64,000 nt of DNA from Glycomyces paridis (GTDB lineage: Bacteria > Actinomycetota > Actinomycetes > Mycobacteriales > Micromonosporaceae): contig NZ_STGX01000005.1 in NCBI RefSeq assembly GCF_004912155.1, positions 25,908 to 89,907 on the forward strand. Reading direction: 5' to 3'. The position numbers were made by a program, and so were the translations under genes. This document shows, piece after piece, positions 16,391-25,892 of the stretch. Within the stretch, counting starts at the first letter, position 1; each line of letters opens with the position of its first letter. A model generated the notes under the pieces. It had not been told where the DNA came from. It searched no databases and saw only the letters and a program-made list of their open reading frames with translations.

Positions 16391-19126
16391 CTAGATGAAC
16401 CTCCACAGGTGGTCGGCGGTGCCGTTGTCGTCCCAGAGGACGATCTGCGCACCGGAGGCGGTCGAGGCGCCCGTGACGCCGAGGACCCGGCCGCCGCTGG
16501 CGCACTGGACACGGAAGGCGTCGCCGCTCCCCCAGCGCAGGCGCCAGCGGTGGTCGGCGGTGCCGTTGTCGGCCCACTGCACGATGCGGGCGCCGTTGGC
16601 GGTGGACATGTTCTCGACGCCGAGGACCTTGGCGCTGTGGGAGTTGCGGAGCTTGAAGTAGCCGCCGGTGTCGAGGACCGCAGTCCACAGGTGGTCGGCG
16701 GTGCCGTTGTCGGCCCACTGGATCGCGAGGCCGCCATCGGCGGTGGACATGTTCTGGACGCCGAGGACCAGGCCGCTGTTGACGTTCTGGATGCGGCGGG
16801 CGCCGGTGGGGACGAAGCGCCAGCGGTTGTCGGCGGTGCCGTCGTCGGGGGCCTGGACGGCCTGGGCCCCGGCGGAGGTGGAGGCGCCGGAGATGCCGAG
16901 GAGCTTGGCGCTGTGGGAGTTGCGGAGCTTGTGGGTGCCGTCGCCCTGGTCGACGGGGGTCCATAGGTGGTCGGCGGTGCCGTTGTCGGCCCACTGGAGG
17001 GCCGGGGCGTTGTCGGCGGTCGACATGTTCTCGACGCCGAGCACCTTGCCGCTGTTGCGGTTGCGGATCTTCAGGGCCGAGCCGGAGACCGCCAGCTCCC
17101 ACAAGTGGTCGGCGGTGCCCGTGTCGTTCCACTGGATCGCGAGGCCGCCGTCCGCGGTCGACATGTCGCGCACGCCGAGGACGAGGTTCGAGTTCGCGTT
17201 GTAGAGCTTGTAGGCGGGGGCGTCGGAGCCGCCGCCCTCTCCGGTGCTCCAGTAGACGGTGTAGTTGTGGCCGTGGGCGTCGTAGAAGGGGCCGAGGTTC
17301 ACGTCGGCGCCGTTCGCGGTCGCGGTGAACGCGAGCGCCGAGGTGCTCGTGCGCTGGATCGACTCGGGCTCGATCACCGGGAGGGCGTTGAGGGTCGTGG
17401 ACCCGTAGTTGCCGGAGAGGACGGTGGGGCCGAAGACCACGGCGGCGACTTCGGCGTCGTCGTTCGAGGGCTCGACGACGAGGCGCATGGGGAGCTTGAG
17501 GGTCACCGTGTCGCCGGAGGCCCAGGCGCGCGTGAGGTTCGCGTACGAGCCGGGGGCGGTGTCGATATCCTGGACGGTCCCGTTGACGCTGACCGTCGCG
17601 CCCTGGGTCCAAGAGGGGATGCGCAGGCGCATCGTCCAGGACCCGCTGGTGGAGCCGGTGACGGTGAGGGTGGTCGTGTCGGAGACGGGGTAGGAGGTGG
17701 ACTGGGCGACGGTGATGCCGCGCTCGGCCCAGGTGAGGGTGGAGGGCGTGTAGAGGTTGACCCACAAGGTGGTCCCGGCGTGCCAGTACACCGAGTCCAT
17801 GAGCTTGGTGAAGGTCTCCAGGCCGGTGCCCTGGCAGCACCAGAACGAGTTGTAATCGGTCGACCAGGTGCCGCCGCCCCAGGCGGGGCCGACGCCCCGG
17901 TGGCCGCCGGGGTTCAAGGACGTGAAGTAGGTGATGTGGCCGTGGGCGTTGCCCGGGTCCTGCCAGCCGATGAGGTGGTTGAGGAGGGCGCGCTCGTAGT
18001 AGTCGAAGTAGGAGGCGTCCTCGGGGTCGAGCTGCCACAGCTCGCGGGTGAGCTTGAGCATGTTGTAGGTGTTGCAGCCCTCGCAGGTGTCGGTCCGGAG
18101 GTACCCGGCGATCTGGTCGGGCAGGCGGAAGTGCTCGGCCTGGCTGTTGCCGCCGATGACGTAGGTGTGGTCCTCGGTGACCATGGTCCAGAAGTTGTCG
18201 GCGATGTTCCGGTAGCGGGTGGTGCCGGTGGCCTTGTACTCGCGGGCGGCCCCGACGATCTTGGGGATCAGGGTGTTCGCGTGCATGCCGTTGAGCGAGT
18301 CGGTGCCGTTCGCGAGCGGGTCGAACACGGCGGCGTGGTCGAACCGCTGCGCGGCGGTGAGCCAGCGGGCGGTCCCGGTCTGCTGGTAGAGGTCGGTCAG
18401 GACGGCGTTCATGCCGCCGAACTCGACGCGCAGCACGTTCTGCATCTGGGAGGAGGAGAGCCGCGCGGTGCGGGTGTCGACCCATCCGGCGAGGCCCAGC
18501 AGCACGTCGCGGGCCTGGGTGGAGCCCATGAGCCGCCACACGTCGAGGAGGCCGGCGAGGGTCTTGTGGAGGCAGTAGTACAGGACGTCGGACCTGGTGC
18601 CGGCTTCGAGGCCGTCGAAGTTGGACTCGGGGAACCCGCTGAGGTACCCGGCTGCGAACCCCGCGGCACCGTTGTTGGCCTGGCACGCGGCGAGCCCGGC
18701 GACCATGGCGTTCGCCTTGTCGCGGCAGGTCGTGTCGCCGTGCACCGCCCAGGACTGGGCCCACGAGGTGAGGAAGTGCCCCTGCATGTGGGTGCGGAAG
18801 GGGAAGTCGGGGGCGTCCCAGCCGCCGTTCGAGGACGCGCCGTTGGTGGAGAGGCGGTGGTTGGAGCGGAAGTTGTACAGGAGCCGGTCGACGTCGATGA
18901 AGCGCAGGTAGGAGAGGGTGCGGTTCTGGTTGTCGAGCCAGCGTCCCGAGTTCAGCTTCACGCGGCCGAACTCGAAGGCCTGCGTGAGGTTCCCGATGTC
19001 GGTGCGCACGGGCGCGAGGGCGGCGTGCGCGGTGCCGGGAGCGGTGACGGCGGTCGCGGTGGAGGCGACCGCGGCGACGCCGGCGGCTTGGAGGAGCCTG
19101 CGGCGGCTGAGGGGGGACGAAGTCAT
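16391..19126 (-). CDS. Secreted GH127-like beta-L-arabinofuranosidase with ricin-type (CBM13) repeats
   Basis: Predicted exported glycosidase of 911 residues. A Tat signal (SRRRLLQAAG) is followed by a DUF1680/GH127 catalytic domain. The zinc/cysteine residues known from HypBA1 are present with matching spacing: Glu349 and Cys351 in CEGCNTYNML, and Cys430-Cys431 in WCCQGTG. After a beta-sandwich come six ricin-type repeats (about residues 620-911), each with an LGV core and a GTADHLW end, forming two beta-trefoils. The ATG at 19126 follows AAGGAG. It lies downstream of the GH62-GH10 operon but behind a terminator and has its own leader. Substrate is probably arabinofuranosyl side chains; the exact linkage is not certain. 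Confidence 0.86.
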   Translation of the reverse strand: MTSSPLSRRRLLQAAGVAAVASTATAVTAPGTAHAALAPVRTDIGNLTQAFEFGRVKLNSGRWLDNQNRTLSYLRFIDVDRLLYNFRSNHRLSTNGASSNGGWDAPDFPFRTHMQGHFLTSWAQSWAVHGDTTCRDKANAMVAGLAACQANNGAAGFAAGYLSGFPESNFDGLEAGTRSDVLYYCLHKTLAGLLDVWRLMGSTQARDVLLGLAGWVDTRTARLSSSQMQNVLRVEFGGMNAVLTDLYQQTGTARWLTAAQRFDHAAVFDPLANGTDSLNGMHANTLIPKIVGAAREYKATGTTRYRNIADNFWTMVTEDHTYVIGGNSQAEHFRLPDQIAGYLRTDTCEGCNTYNMLKLTRELWQLDPEDASYFDYYERALLNHLIGWQDPGNAHGHITYFTSLNPGGHRGVGPAWGGGTWSTDYNSFWCCQGTGLETFTKLMDSVYWHAGTTLWVNLYTPSTLTWAERGITVAQSTSYPVSDTTTLTVTGSTSGSWTMRLRIPSWTQGATVSVNGTVQDIDTAPGSYANLTRAWASGDTVTLKLPMRLVVEPSNDDAEVAAVVFGPTVLSGNYGSTTLNALPVIEPESIQRTSTSALAFTATANGADVNLGPFYDAHGHNYTVYWSTGEGGGSDAPAYKLYNANSNLVLGVRDMSTADGGLAIQWNDTGTADHLWELAVSGSALKIRNRNSGKVLGVENMSTADNAPALQWADNGTADHLWTPVDQGDGTHKLRNSHSAKLLGISGASTSAGAQAVQAPDDGTADNRWRFVPTGARRIQNVNSGLVLGVQNMSTADGGLAIQWADNGTADHLWTAVLDTGGYFKLRNSHSAKVLGVENMSTANGARIVQWADNGTADHRWRLRWGSGDAFRVQCASGGRVLGVTGASTASGAQIVLWDDNGTADHLWRFI

Positions 19127-19147
19127 GAGGGAACTCCTTGTCAAGAA

Positions 19148-19161
19148 TGTTTACGTTCACA
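19148..19161 (-). promoter_or_regulatory. Candidate LacI-type operator before the GH127 gene
   Basis: TGTTTACGTTCACA is an imperfect palindrome centred on ACGT (10 of 14 positions symmetric), 22-35 bases upstream of the GH127 start. It resembles LacI-family operators of carbohydrate genes and differs from the candidate near the neighbouring LacI gene, so another regulator may bind it. Confidence 0.4.
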
Positions 19162-19182
19162 TGGTGATGGATCGGTAAGGGT

Positions 19183-19217
19183 GCCGCGGGGGGCCTCGGC
19201 TCTGGGCCCCCCGCGGC
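19183..19217 (-). terminator. Strong hairpin terminator of the GH62-GH10 operon
   Basis: GCCGCGGGGGGCC at 19183-19195 pairs perfectly with 19205-19217 around nine bases, ten bases past the xylanase stop. It separates the five-gene operon from the GH127 gene. Confidence 0.8.
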
Positions 19218-19226
19218 GGTCACGGG

Positions 19227-20276
<1,050 letters not shown>

Positions 20277-21881
20277 TTATGTGGTGACGGTGAACCGGTT
20301 GACGGTGACGGCTCCGCCGAGCGCCTTGGTGGCGTGGTTGAAGACGGCGAAGCGGTAGCCCATGAAGAAGGTCCAGTTGCTGTTGAGGGTGAAGGCCGGG
20401 CCGAGCTGCGTGAAGGCCGAGCCGTCGGTGCTGTAGGAGAACTGCGCCTGGCGGCCCGAGCCGGGGCGGATGTCGGCGCTCACGCGCAGCCAGACGGTCG
20501 AGGAGCACAGTTCCGCGGAGGCCCGTTCGGTGCCGGTGCCGGTGGTGTTCCAGTTCGCGTCCATGGTCAGCGAGTCGGTCATGGAGATGCGGGTGGTGGC
20601 GCCGTCGCGGCGCAGCCCGATCCAGGCCGAGGCGTCGCGGAGCATGGCCAGGCCCGCGCGGTCGCCGTCGGCCATCGCGGCGGGGTCCAGCTCCACTGTG
20701 GCCGTGGAAGAGGGGCCTTGGATGCGGTGGGTCAGCGTGTTCCGGGCGTTGTAGAGGTCGCCGGTGACGGTGGCGGTCTGGAGGCGGAGGCCGTTCCCTG
20801 TCGACCACTTGCTGTTGTCCGGGTTGTGGTTCCACTCCCATTTGGCGGCGAGTGTCGCGGCGGTGAAGGTGTCGGTGCCGGTCATCGGTGCGACCGGGTG
20901 CGGGGTGAGGTTCGGGAACGGGTAGGTGCTCCCCCAGGCGCCGCCCACGGTGGTGACCTGCGGCCAGCCGTCCGAGGTCCAGGTGATCGGCGCGAGCGCG
21001 GGCACCCGGCCGCCGGGGTAGGCGTCGACGAAGGCCATGTAGTACCAGGCGCCCGCCGCGGTGGAGACGAGTCCGCCCTGGTGGGGGACGCCGCCGCCGG
21101 AGATCGGGCCGGGCATGTTCAGCAGGACCTGGCGCAGTTCGTAAGGGCCCCAAGGGGATGCGGACTTGAGGATGTACTGGCCGTTGGCGGGACGGGTGAG
21201 GAAGATGTAGTAGTTCCCGTTGATCTTGTAGAAGCGCGAGCCCTCCAGGGTGCCGATGCTCGACGGGGTGGAGAAGACCTGCTGGTTGCGGACCTCGGAC
21301 TTGCCGTCGGCGGAGAGCTGCGCGACCGAGATCTGGGTGTTGCCGTAGGCGACGTACATCGTGTCGTCGGTGTCGACGAGCATCCCGGCGTCGTAGTAGG
21401 CGCGGGAGAGCTCGGCGTGGCGCGTCCAGGTCCCGGCCGGGTCGGTGGCGGTGTACATGTAGGACCGGGCGAAGTCGATCTGCCCGAGCCAGTAGAAGCG
21501 ATTCTGGCTCGGTCGGTGCGCGATCGTGGAGGCCCAGATGCCGCGCACGTAGCCGCGGGCGCCGTTCAGGTCGTATTTGGACCCGAAGTCGAGGGTGGGC
21601 ACCGAGTGCCCCACCAACTCCCAGTTGACGAGGTCCCAGGAGCGGAGCACGGGCGCGCCGGGCGAGTAGTGCATCGTGGACGCGGTCATGTAGAAGACGT
21701 CGCCGGCCCGGATGACCTCGACGTCGGCGAAGTCCTGCCACACCACGGGGTTGCCGAAGGTCGACTGCTGCGCCTCGGCGTCGCGGAGCGGCATCAGGGA
21801 GGCGGCGGCGGCGCCCGCGAGGACGCCGGCCCCGCCGAGGAGGAGCCTGCGGCGGCTGCCGGGGGCGTCGAGCCAGTTCAT
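20277..21881 (-). CDS. Secreted GH43 beta-xylosidase/arabinofuranosidase-like enzyme
   Basis: Predicted exported glycosidase of 534 residues. A Tat signal (SRRRLLLGGAG) precedes a five-bladed GH43 propeller of about 300 residues, with candidate catalytic acids in QDFADVEV, YYDAGMLVD and TLEGSRFY. The C-terminal 200 residues form a beta-sandwich of the type found in GH43 xylosidases. The ATG at 21881 is chosen because AAGGAGCACCGC precedes it; an ATG five codons upstream lies within that ribosome site. It starts twelve bases after the esterase stop. It would release xylose or arabinose from arabinoxylan fragments; the two activities cannot be separated from sequence. Confidence 0.87.
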   Translation of the reverse strand: MNWLDAPGSRRRLLLGGAGVLAGAAAASLMPLRDAEAQQSTFGNPVVWQDFADVEVIRAGDVFYMTASTMHYSPGAPVLRSWDLVNWELVGHSVPTLDFGSKYDLNGARGYVRGIWASTIAHRPSQNRFYWLGQIDFARSYMYTATDPAGTWTRHAELSRAYYDAGMLVDTDDTMYVAYGNTQISVAQLSADGKSEVRNQQVFSTPSSIGTLEGSRFYKINGNYYIFLTRPANGQYILKSASPWGPYELRQVLLNMPGPISGGGVPHQGGLVSTAAGAWYYMAFVDAYPGGRVPALAPITWTSDGWPQVTTVGGAWGSTYPFPNLTPHPVAPMTGTDTFTAATLAAKWEWNHNPDNSKWSTGNGLRLQTATVTGDLYNARNTLTHRIQGPSSTATVELDPAAMADGDRAGLAMLRDASAWIGLRRDGATTRISMTDSLTMDANWNTTGTGTERASAELCSSTVWLRVSADIRPGSGRQAQFSYSTDGSAFTQLGPAFTLNSNWTFFMGYRFAVFNHATKALGGAVTVNRFTVTT

Positions 21882-21892
21882 GCGGTGCTCCT

Positions 21893-22804
21893 TCATCGGT
21901 CGAGCTCCGCTTCCCAGACGATCCCGCCGCCGGAGGCGTCCGAGGCGAGGCGGGCCTTGGCGGCGGTGTCGCCGTACAGGCTCCAGCGCATCCAGTCGAG
22001 GGAGACGGCGACGGTCTGGTCGTAGGTGGGTCCGTTCCAGATGTACTCGTCGTGGCCCTGGCCGGTGTGGGTCATGAACGCCTTCGGGGCCGGGAGCTCG
22101 GCGTGCGCTTGGCGCGCGAGCGAGTACTGGCAGATGGGGTCCTGGTCGCCGTGGACGAACAGGACGTTCGCGTTCACCTCGCCGGTCGGGTTCCCCATGT
22201 CGACGCAGGCGTACGGGATCGCGGCGGTGATCCGCGAGTCCGGCCAGGCCGTCAGGAGGCCGTGGGTGGTCATGCCGCCCAGGGAATGGCCGGCGACGCC
22301 GACGCCGAGCGTGGTGTCCATGCGGCCCTCGAAGGCGTCGCACGAGCCCTCCGCGCCGAGGGCGAGGGTCCGGGTGAGGACCTCGGAGACGTCCTTGGAC
22401 TGGTTGCCGTTGTAGACGTCCTGGATGTTCCCGGGGGTGCCGGTGGTCGTGGTCGAGAAGACCGGCGCGGGGACGATGAACCCCGCTGCGGCCAAGGGCC
22501 GGATGTGGGGGCCGTAGGACTCGGGGTTGCCGCCGAGGCCGTGGCTCCATTCGACGACGGGAAAGGGCCCGTCCGCGATCGGGGCGTCGCGCACCGGGTT
22601 GCCGCCGGGCGTGCCGGAGGCGGCCGGGTAGAAGATCCGGGTGGTGAGGCTGCGGCCGGCCCGGCTCCAGGCGAACTCGCGGACGCCGAGCGGGAAGGTC
22701 TGCGTCGGGGCGGTGGCCGCCAGTGCCGGTGCGGCCGAGCCGAGCAGGGCGGTCGCGCCCGCGACGGCGGTGAGTCCCAGTATGGTGCGGCGGGGCATGG
22801 TCAT
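21893..22804 (-). CDS. Secreted alpha/beta-hydrolase (probable esterase)
   Basis: Exported serine hydrolase of 303 residues, resembling the chlorophyllase/dienelactone-hydrolase/polyester-hydrolase branch. An N-terminal signal (MPRRTILGLT to ALAA, about residues 3-30) precedes the fold. The nucleophile is Ser174 in AGHSLGG, the acid is probably Asp in VHGDQDP, and the base His is in TGQGHDEY. HGLGG near residue 89 likely supplies the oxyanion hole. Its place between the CBM13 and GH43 genes suggests deacylation of decorated xylan (acetyl or feruloyl groups); that substrate is inferred. Confidence 0.78.
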   Translation of the reverse strand: MTMPRRTILGLTAVAGATALLGSAAPALAATAPTQTFPLGVREFAWSRAGRSLTTRIFYPAASGTPGGNPVRDAPIADGPFPVVEWSHGLGGNPESYGPHIRPLAAAGFIVPAPVFSTTTTGTPGNIQDVYNGNQSKDVSEVLTRTLALGAEGSCDAFEGRMDTTLGVGVAGHSLGGMTTHGLLTAWPDSRITAAIPYACVDMGNPTGEVNANVLFVHGDQDPICQYSLARQAHAELPAPKAFMTHTGQGHDEYIWNGPTYDQTVAVSLDWMRWSLYGDTAAKARLASDASGGGIVWEAELDR

Positions 22805-22879
22805 GCGCGGTTCCTTTCGGGGGGCCGGGCCGGGCGGCCGCTGGTGCGTGCGAGGGCGCCCGGCCCGGTGCCGGGTCGG

Positions 22880-23491
22880 TCAGTCGGCCTGGATGTCGGC
22901 GAGGACGGAGTCGGCGCCGCAACTCGCCCCGACGGGGATGAGCGAGTACTGCTGGTTCGTCGCGCCCGTGGAGGTCCACTGGCGGATGGGGTCGCCCGCG
23001 GTGGTCGACCAGTTGTAGACGTCGAGCGCCTTGCCGGAGTTGCGGTTCACGAAGGTGTAGTAGCCGGCGGAGTTCTGGTTGACCGTCCACTGCTGGTTGG
23101 CGGCGTTGTAGTCGGTGTACTGGGCGATGGTCGCGCCGTCGGCGGTGCTCCAGTTCCAGACGTCGAGCACGAGGCCGGAGTTGCGGACCTGGATGCGGTA
23201 GTAGCCGTTGCCGGAGTCGAGGAACCGGAACTGCTGGTTCGTGCCCTCGTAGTTCGTGTACTGCGTGAGGATCGCGCCGGTGGCGGTCGAGGCGCCCTGG
23301 ATGTCGAAGGCGAGGCCGGAGTGGCGCGAGACGATCGTGTACCAGTCGCTCGTGGACGGCGGCGCCGCCTCGGCGCGGTCGGTCTGGAAGGCCACGAGGC
23401 CCATGGTCGCGATCACCACGGCGGCGGCGAGCGCGGCGAGGCCGCGTGACCAGCGGGCCAGGAACGAGAAGTCGGGTGCGGCCGAGGTCAT
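22880..23491 (-). CDS. Secreted stand-alone ricin-type lectin (CBM13)
   Basis: A 203-residue exported protein that is almost entirely one beta-trefoil. After a basic, hydrophobic signal region (about residues 14-43, ending AEAA) come three repeats, each with a G-L-x-x-D-[IV] core and an NQQ[FWY] end, the classical QxW signature. A short tail (GASCGADSVLADIQAD) follows and no enzyme domain is present. The ATG at 23491 has AAGGAG seven bases upstream. In several streptomycetes a CBM13 is part of a GH62 or GH10 polypeptide; here GH62 and GH10 both lack one and the lectin is a separate gene of the same operon. It probably binds xylan or arabinose side chains. Confidence 0.85.
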   Translation of the reverse strand: MTSAAPDFSFLARWSRGLAALAAAVVIATMGLVAFQTDRAEAAPPSTSDWYTIVSRHSGLAFDIQGASTATGAILTQYTNYEGTNQQFRFLDSGNGYYRIQVRNSGLVLDVWNWSTADGATIAQYTDYNAANQQWTVNQNSAGYYTFVNRNSGKALDVYNWSTTAGDPIRQWTSTGATNQQYSLIPVGASCGADSVLADIQAD

Positions 23492-23541
23492 CGGGTGCTC
23501 CTTAGCGGTTGCGGTTTCGGGGAGTGAGGGGTTCGGCGGGG

Positions 23542-24627
23542 TCAGCATGCGGGGCCTCCGGTGAGGGTCAGCAGGCCGAGGCGGTAGGGCAGCTGCGAGT
23601 AGTCGCCGCCCGAGTTGGGGTTGCGGCCCTGGTAGAGCAGCTGGAGGTTGCCGGTGTCGATGGTCATGGTCTGGTCGTGGGTGGAGCGCAGGAGTTCACC
23701 GTGGCTGATGTCGGTCGTCCAGGGGGTCCCGGGGAACGAGACGTTCGCGGCGCCGGCGAAGGGCGCGCTCTGGCTCGTGGCGAGGGGCTGCCATTGGCTG
23801 GTGAGGGTGTCGGCGGTGTAGGCGCGGTAGTAGCGGGCGCCGTTCGAGCCGATGGACTCCCACATGAGCATGTAGTCGTCGGTGCCGTCGACGTTGTAGA
23901 CGGCGCCGCCCTCGAAGAGGTTGTTCTTGGTGTCCTGGAGGACGATCTGCGTGTTGGTGAAGCCGTTCGGGAAGTTCGCGACGGTGGTCTCGGCGCGGTA
24001 GACGTGGCCGTTGTCGTCGGCGGAGAAGAGGTGGCACTTGGCGTCGTCGCAGATGACCCAGTAGTCGAGCCAGAAGCCGTTGCCGATGTTGTCGCGCACG
24101 ACCTGCGGCATCTCGTTCTGGAAGTTGCGGGGCGCCGACCAGCTGCTCGGGTCGTTGATGTTGCTCGTGGTCGAGTACGACGGCAGTCCGGTCTGGTACA
24201 CGAGGTACCAGAGGTTCTGGGGCGCGTAGTAGAACACGTGCGGCGCAGCGGCGTACCGGGAGCCGATGTTGGGGTTGGTGTCGAGGAAGGTGTGCGGCGC
24301 GGAGCCGGCCTGGGACCAGTCGTCGAAGCTCGTGTAGGCGAGGCTCCAGTTGCCGGCGGTGTTGGCGACGGTGAAGAAGACGTGCCACTTCCCGCTCGCG
24401 TCCTGGACGACGGTGGGGTCCTTGGTCGAGACGACGTTGTGGGTCGAGTTCGGCTTGGGGCCGATGAGGGCCCCGGTCGACTCCCAGCTGAAGCTCGCCG
24501 GGAGGGCCTGGGCCTCGACCTGGTCGTCGGTGGTCTGGGCGTTCGCGGTGAGCATGCTCGCGGCGAGCGCCGCCGCCGCGGCGAGGGCGGCGAGCGCCCC
24601 CAGGGTCTTGGTGCGGAACTTGCGCAT
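23542..24627 (-). CDS. Secreted GH62 alpha-L-arabinofuranosidase
   Basis: Exported arabinoxylan arabinofuranosidase of 361 residues; GH62 enzymes remove arabinose from singly substituted xylose. A signal peptide (about residues 1-31, ending ANAQ) precedes a complete GH62 domain with characteristic segments TKDPTVV, NFQNEMPQVV, FWLDYWVICDD, NLFEGGAVY and DISHGELLR; Asp in KDPT, Asp in DYWV and Glu in FEGG are the expected catalytic acids. There is no fused CBM13. The ATG at 24627 follows GGAAAGG. It is first in a five-gene operon with a clear promoter and a candidate LacI operator upstream. Confidence 0.94.
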   Translation of the reverse strand: MRKFRTKTLGALAALAAAAALAASMLTANAQTTDDQVEAQALPASFSWESTGALIGPKPNSTHNVVSTKDPTVVQDASGKWHVFFTVANTAGNWSLAYTSFDDWSQAGSAPHTFLDTNPNIGSRYAAAPHVFYYAPQNLWYLVYQTGLPSYSTTSNINDPSSWSAPRNFQNEMPQVVRDNIGNGFWLDYWVICDDAKCHLFSADDNGHVYRAETTVANFPNGFTNTQIVLQDTKNNLFEGGAVYNVDGTDDYMLMWESIGSNGARYYRAYTADTLTSQWQPLATSQSAPFAGAANVSFPGTPWTTDISHGELLRSTHDQTMTIDTGNLQLLYQGRNPNSGGDYSQLPYRLGLLTLTGGPAC

Positions 24628-24685
24628 GGCGGGCCTTTCCGTTGTGCCGTAATGCGTGCTGTTATCGCTCACAATCCGGGGCCGG

Positions 24686-24700
24686 TTCGCAATTTTCGAA
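24686..24700 (-). promoter_or_regulatory. Candidate LacI operator for the arabinoxylan operon
   Basis: TTCGCAATTTTCGAA is a 15-base near-palindrome (12 of 15 positions symmetric), lying about 20-35 bases downstream of the predicted GH62 transcription start, a typical roadblock position for a LacI repressor. A second TTCGAA sits at 24723-24728 next to the -10. Confidence 0.5.
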
Positions 24701-24727
24701 GCGGTTCCCGAAACTTAGATGATTCGA

Positions 24728-24756
24728 ACTATAGAAAGTTATCGATCTCATGTCAA
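24728..24756 (-). promoter_or_regulatory. Consensus-like promoter of the GH62 operon
   Basis: On the minus strand TTGACA (24751-24756) and TATAGT (24728-24733) are separated by 17 bases, an almost ideal vegetative promoter. It drives the GH62-CBM13-esterase-GH43-GH10 operon with a leader of about 95 bases that contains the operator. Confidence 0.75.
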
Positions 24757-24770
24757 CGGCGGGCGTGAAG

Positions 24771-24800
24771 TTGAAACGGATGTGGCGACTGGCGTTAGAC
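24771..24800 (+). promoter_or_regulatory. Promoter of the LacI gene, possible leaderless start
   Basis: TTGAAA (24771-24776) and TTAGAC (24795-24800) are 18 bases apart. The -10 lies only seven bases before the ATG at 24808 and no ribosome site is seen, so the mRNA probably begins at the start codon. Confidence 0.55.
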
Positions 24801-24807
24801 TGCCGCG

Positions 24808-25869
24808 ATGAGCCCCGCCCCTGAACACGCTCCCGCCGAGAACCCCTCCGGGCCCCTGACGATCGCCGAACTCGCGGCCCTGGCGGGCGTCTCGACGGCG
24901 ACGGTCTCCAAAGTGGTCAACGGCCGCTCGGACGTCTCCGCGGCCACCCGCGAGCAGATCGAGGAGCTCATCCGCTCGCGCGGCTTCCGCAGGCAGCGGC
25001 GGCCGACGAAGTCGGCGGCGCTCATCGACGTGCTCTTCCACGAGCTCGCGGGCCTGTACCCGATCGAGATCCTCAACGGCGTCGAGGAGGTCGCCCGGCA
25101 TCACCGTCTCGGCGTCGTCGTCTCCGAGCTCGGCGGGCGCCACGTCCCCGGCCAGGGCTGGATCGAGGACGTCCTGGCGCGCCGCCCGCACGGGGTCGTC
25201 TCGGTGTTCTCCGGGCTGACCGCCGAGCAGAGCGAGCGCCTCTACTCGCGCGACATCCCGCTGGTGCTCCTCGACCCGACCGGCGACCCCGACCACGACG
25301 CGCCCTCGGTCGGCGCGAGCAACTGGAACGGGGGCCTCACGGCCGCAAGGCATCTCATCGGACTCGGACACCGGCGCATCGCGATCGTCACCGGACCGGG
25401 CCACCTGGAGTCGAGCCGCGCCCGCCTCGACGGCTTCCGCGCCGGCCTCGACCTCGCGGGCGTCGCGCTCGACCCCGCGCTGGAGCGCCACAGCGACTTC
25501 ATGATCGAGGGCGGGCGCGAGCACGCCCGGGCCCTCCTGCGCCTCGACGCACCGCCCACCGCGATCTTCGCCTGCAACGACGGCATGGCCCTCGGCGTCT
25601 ACCACGCCGCGGCCGAACTGGGCTTCCGCATCCCCGAAGACCTCAGCGTCGTCGGCTTCGACGACCTCCCGAAGGCGAAGTGGACGATCCCGCCGATGTC
25701 CACGATCCGCCAGCCGCTCAAGGAGATGGCCGCCGCCGCCGCGAACATGGTCGTCACCCTCGCCGCGGGCGGCGCCCTCCCCCAGCACCGCCTCGAACTC
25801 GCCACCGAACTCGTCCTGCGCCAGAGCACCGCCGCGCCCCGGAACGCGAAGGGCCCCGCCGGGTCCTAA
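24808..25869 (+). CDS. LacI-family regulator of the arabinoxylan operon
   Basis: Repressor-type regulator of 353 residues. The N-terminal HTH (LTIAELAALAGVSTATVSKV, about residues 20-39) and hinge region are followed by a periplasmic-binding-protein-like sensor with ACNDGMALG and GFDDLPKA motifs. It is divergent from the GH62 operon, and the shared region holds a strong promoter and a 15-base palindrome, so control of xylan genes is likely. The inducer would be a xylan- or arabinoxylan-derived sugar, which is inference. Probably translated from leaderless mRNA. Confidence 0.9.
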   Translation: MSPAPEHAPAENPSGPLTIAELAALAGVSTATVSKVVNGRSDVSAATREQIEELIRSRGFRRQRRPTKSAALIDVLFHELAGLYPIEILNGVEEVARHHRLGVVVSELGGRHVPGQGWIEDVLARRPHGVVSVFSGLTAEQSERLYSRDIPLVLLDPTGDPDHDAPSVGASNWNGGLTAARHLIGLGHRRIAIVTGPGHLESSRARLDGFRAGLDLAGVALDPALERHSDFMIEGGREHARALLRLDAPPTAIFACNDGMALGVYHAAAELGFRIPEDLSVVGFDDLPKAKWTIPPMSTIRQPLKEMAAAAANMVVTLAAGGALPQHRLELATELVLRQSTAAPRNAKGPAGS

Positions 25870-25892
25870 AACGACAGCGGGGCCGGGCGTCC

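Noticed and set aside
8127..19223. An open minus-strand frame of nearly 3,700 codons
   Set aside because: High GC keeps stops rare. The translation switches between Arg/Pro-rich nonsense and the real ABC exporter segment; only the latter resembles a protein family.
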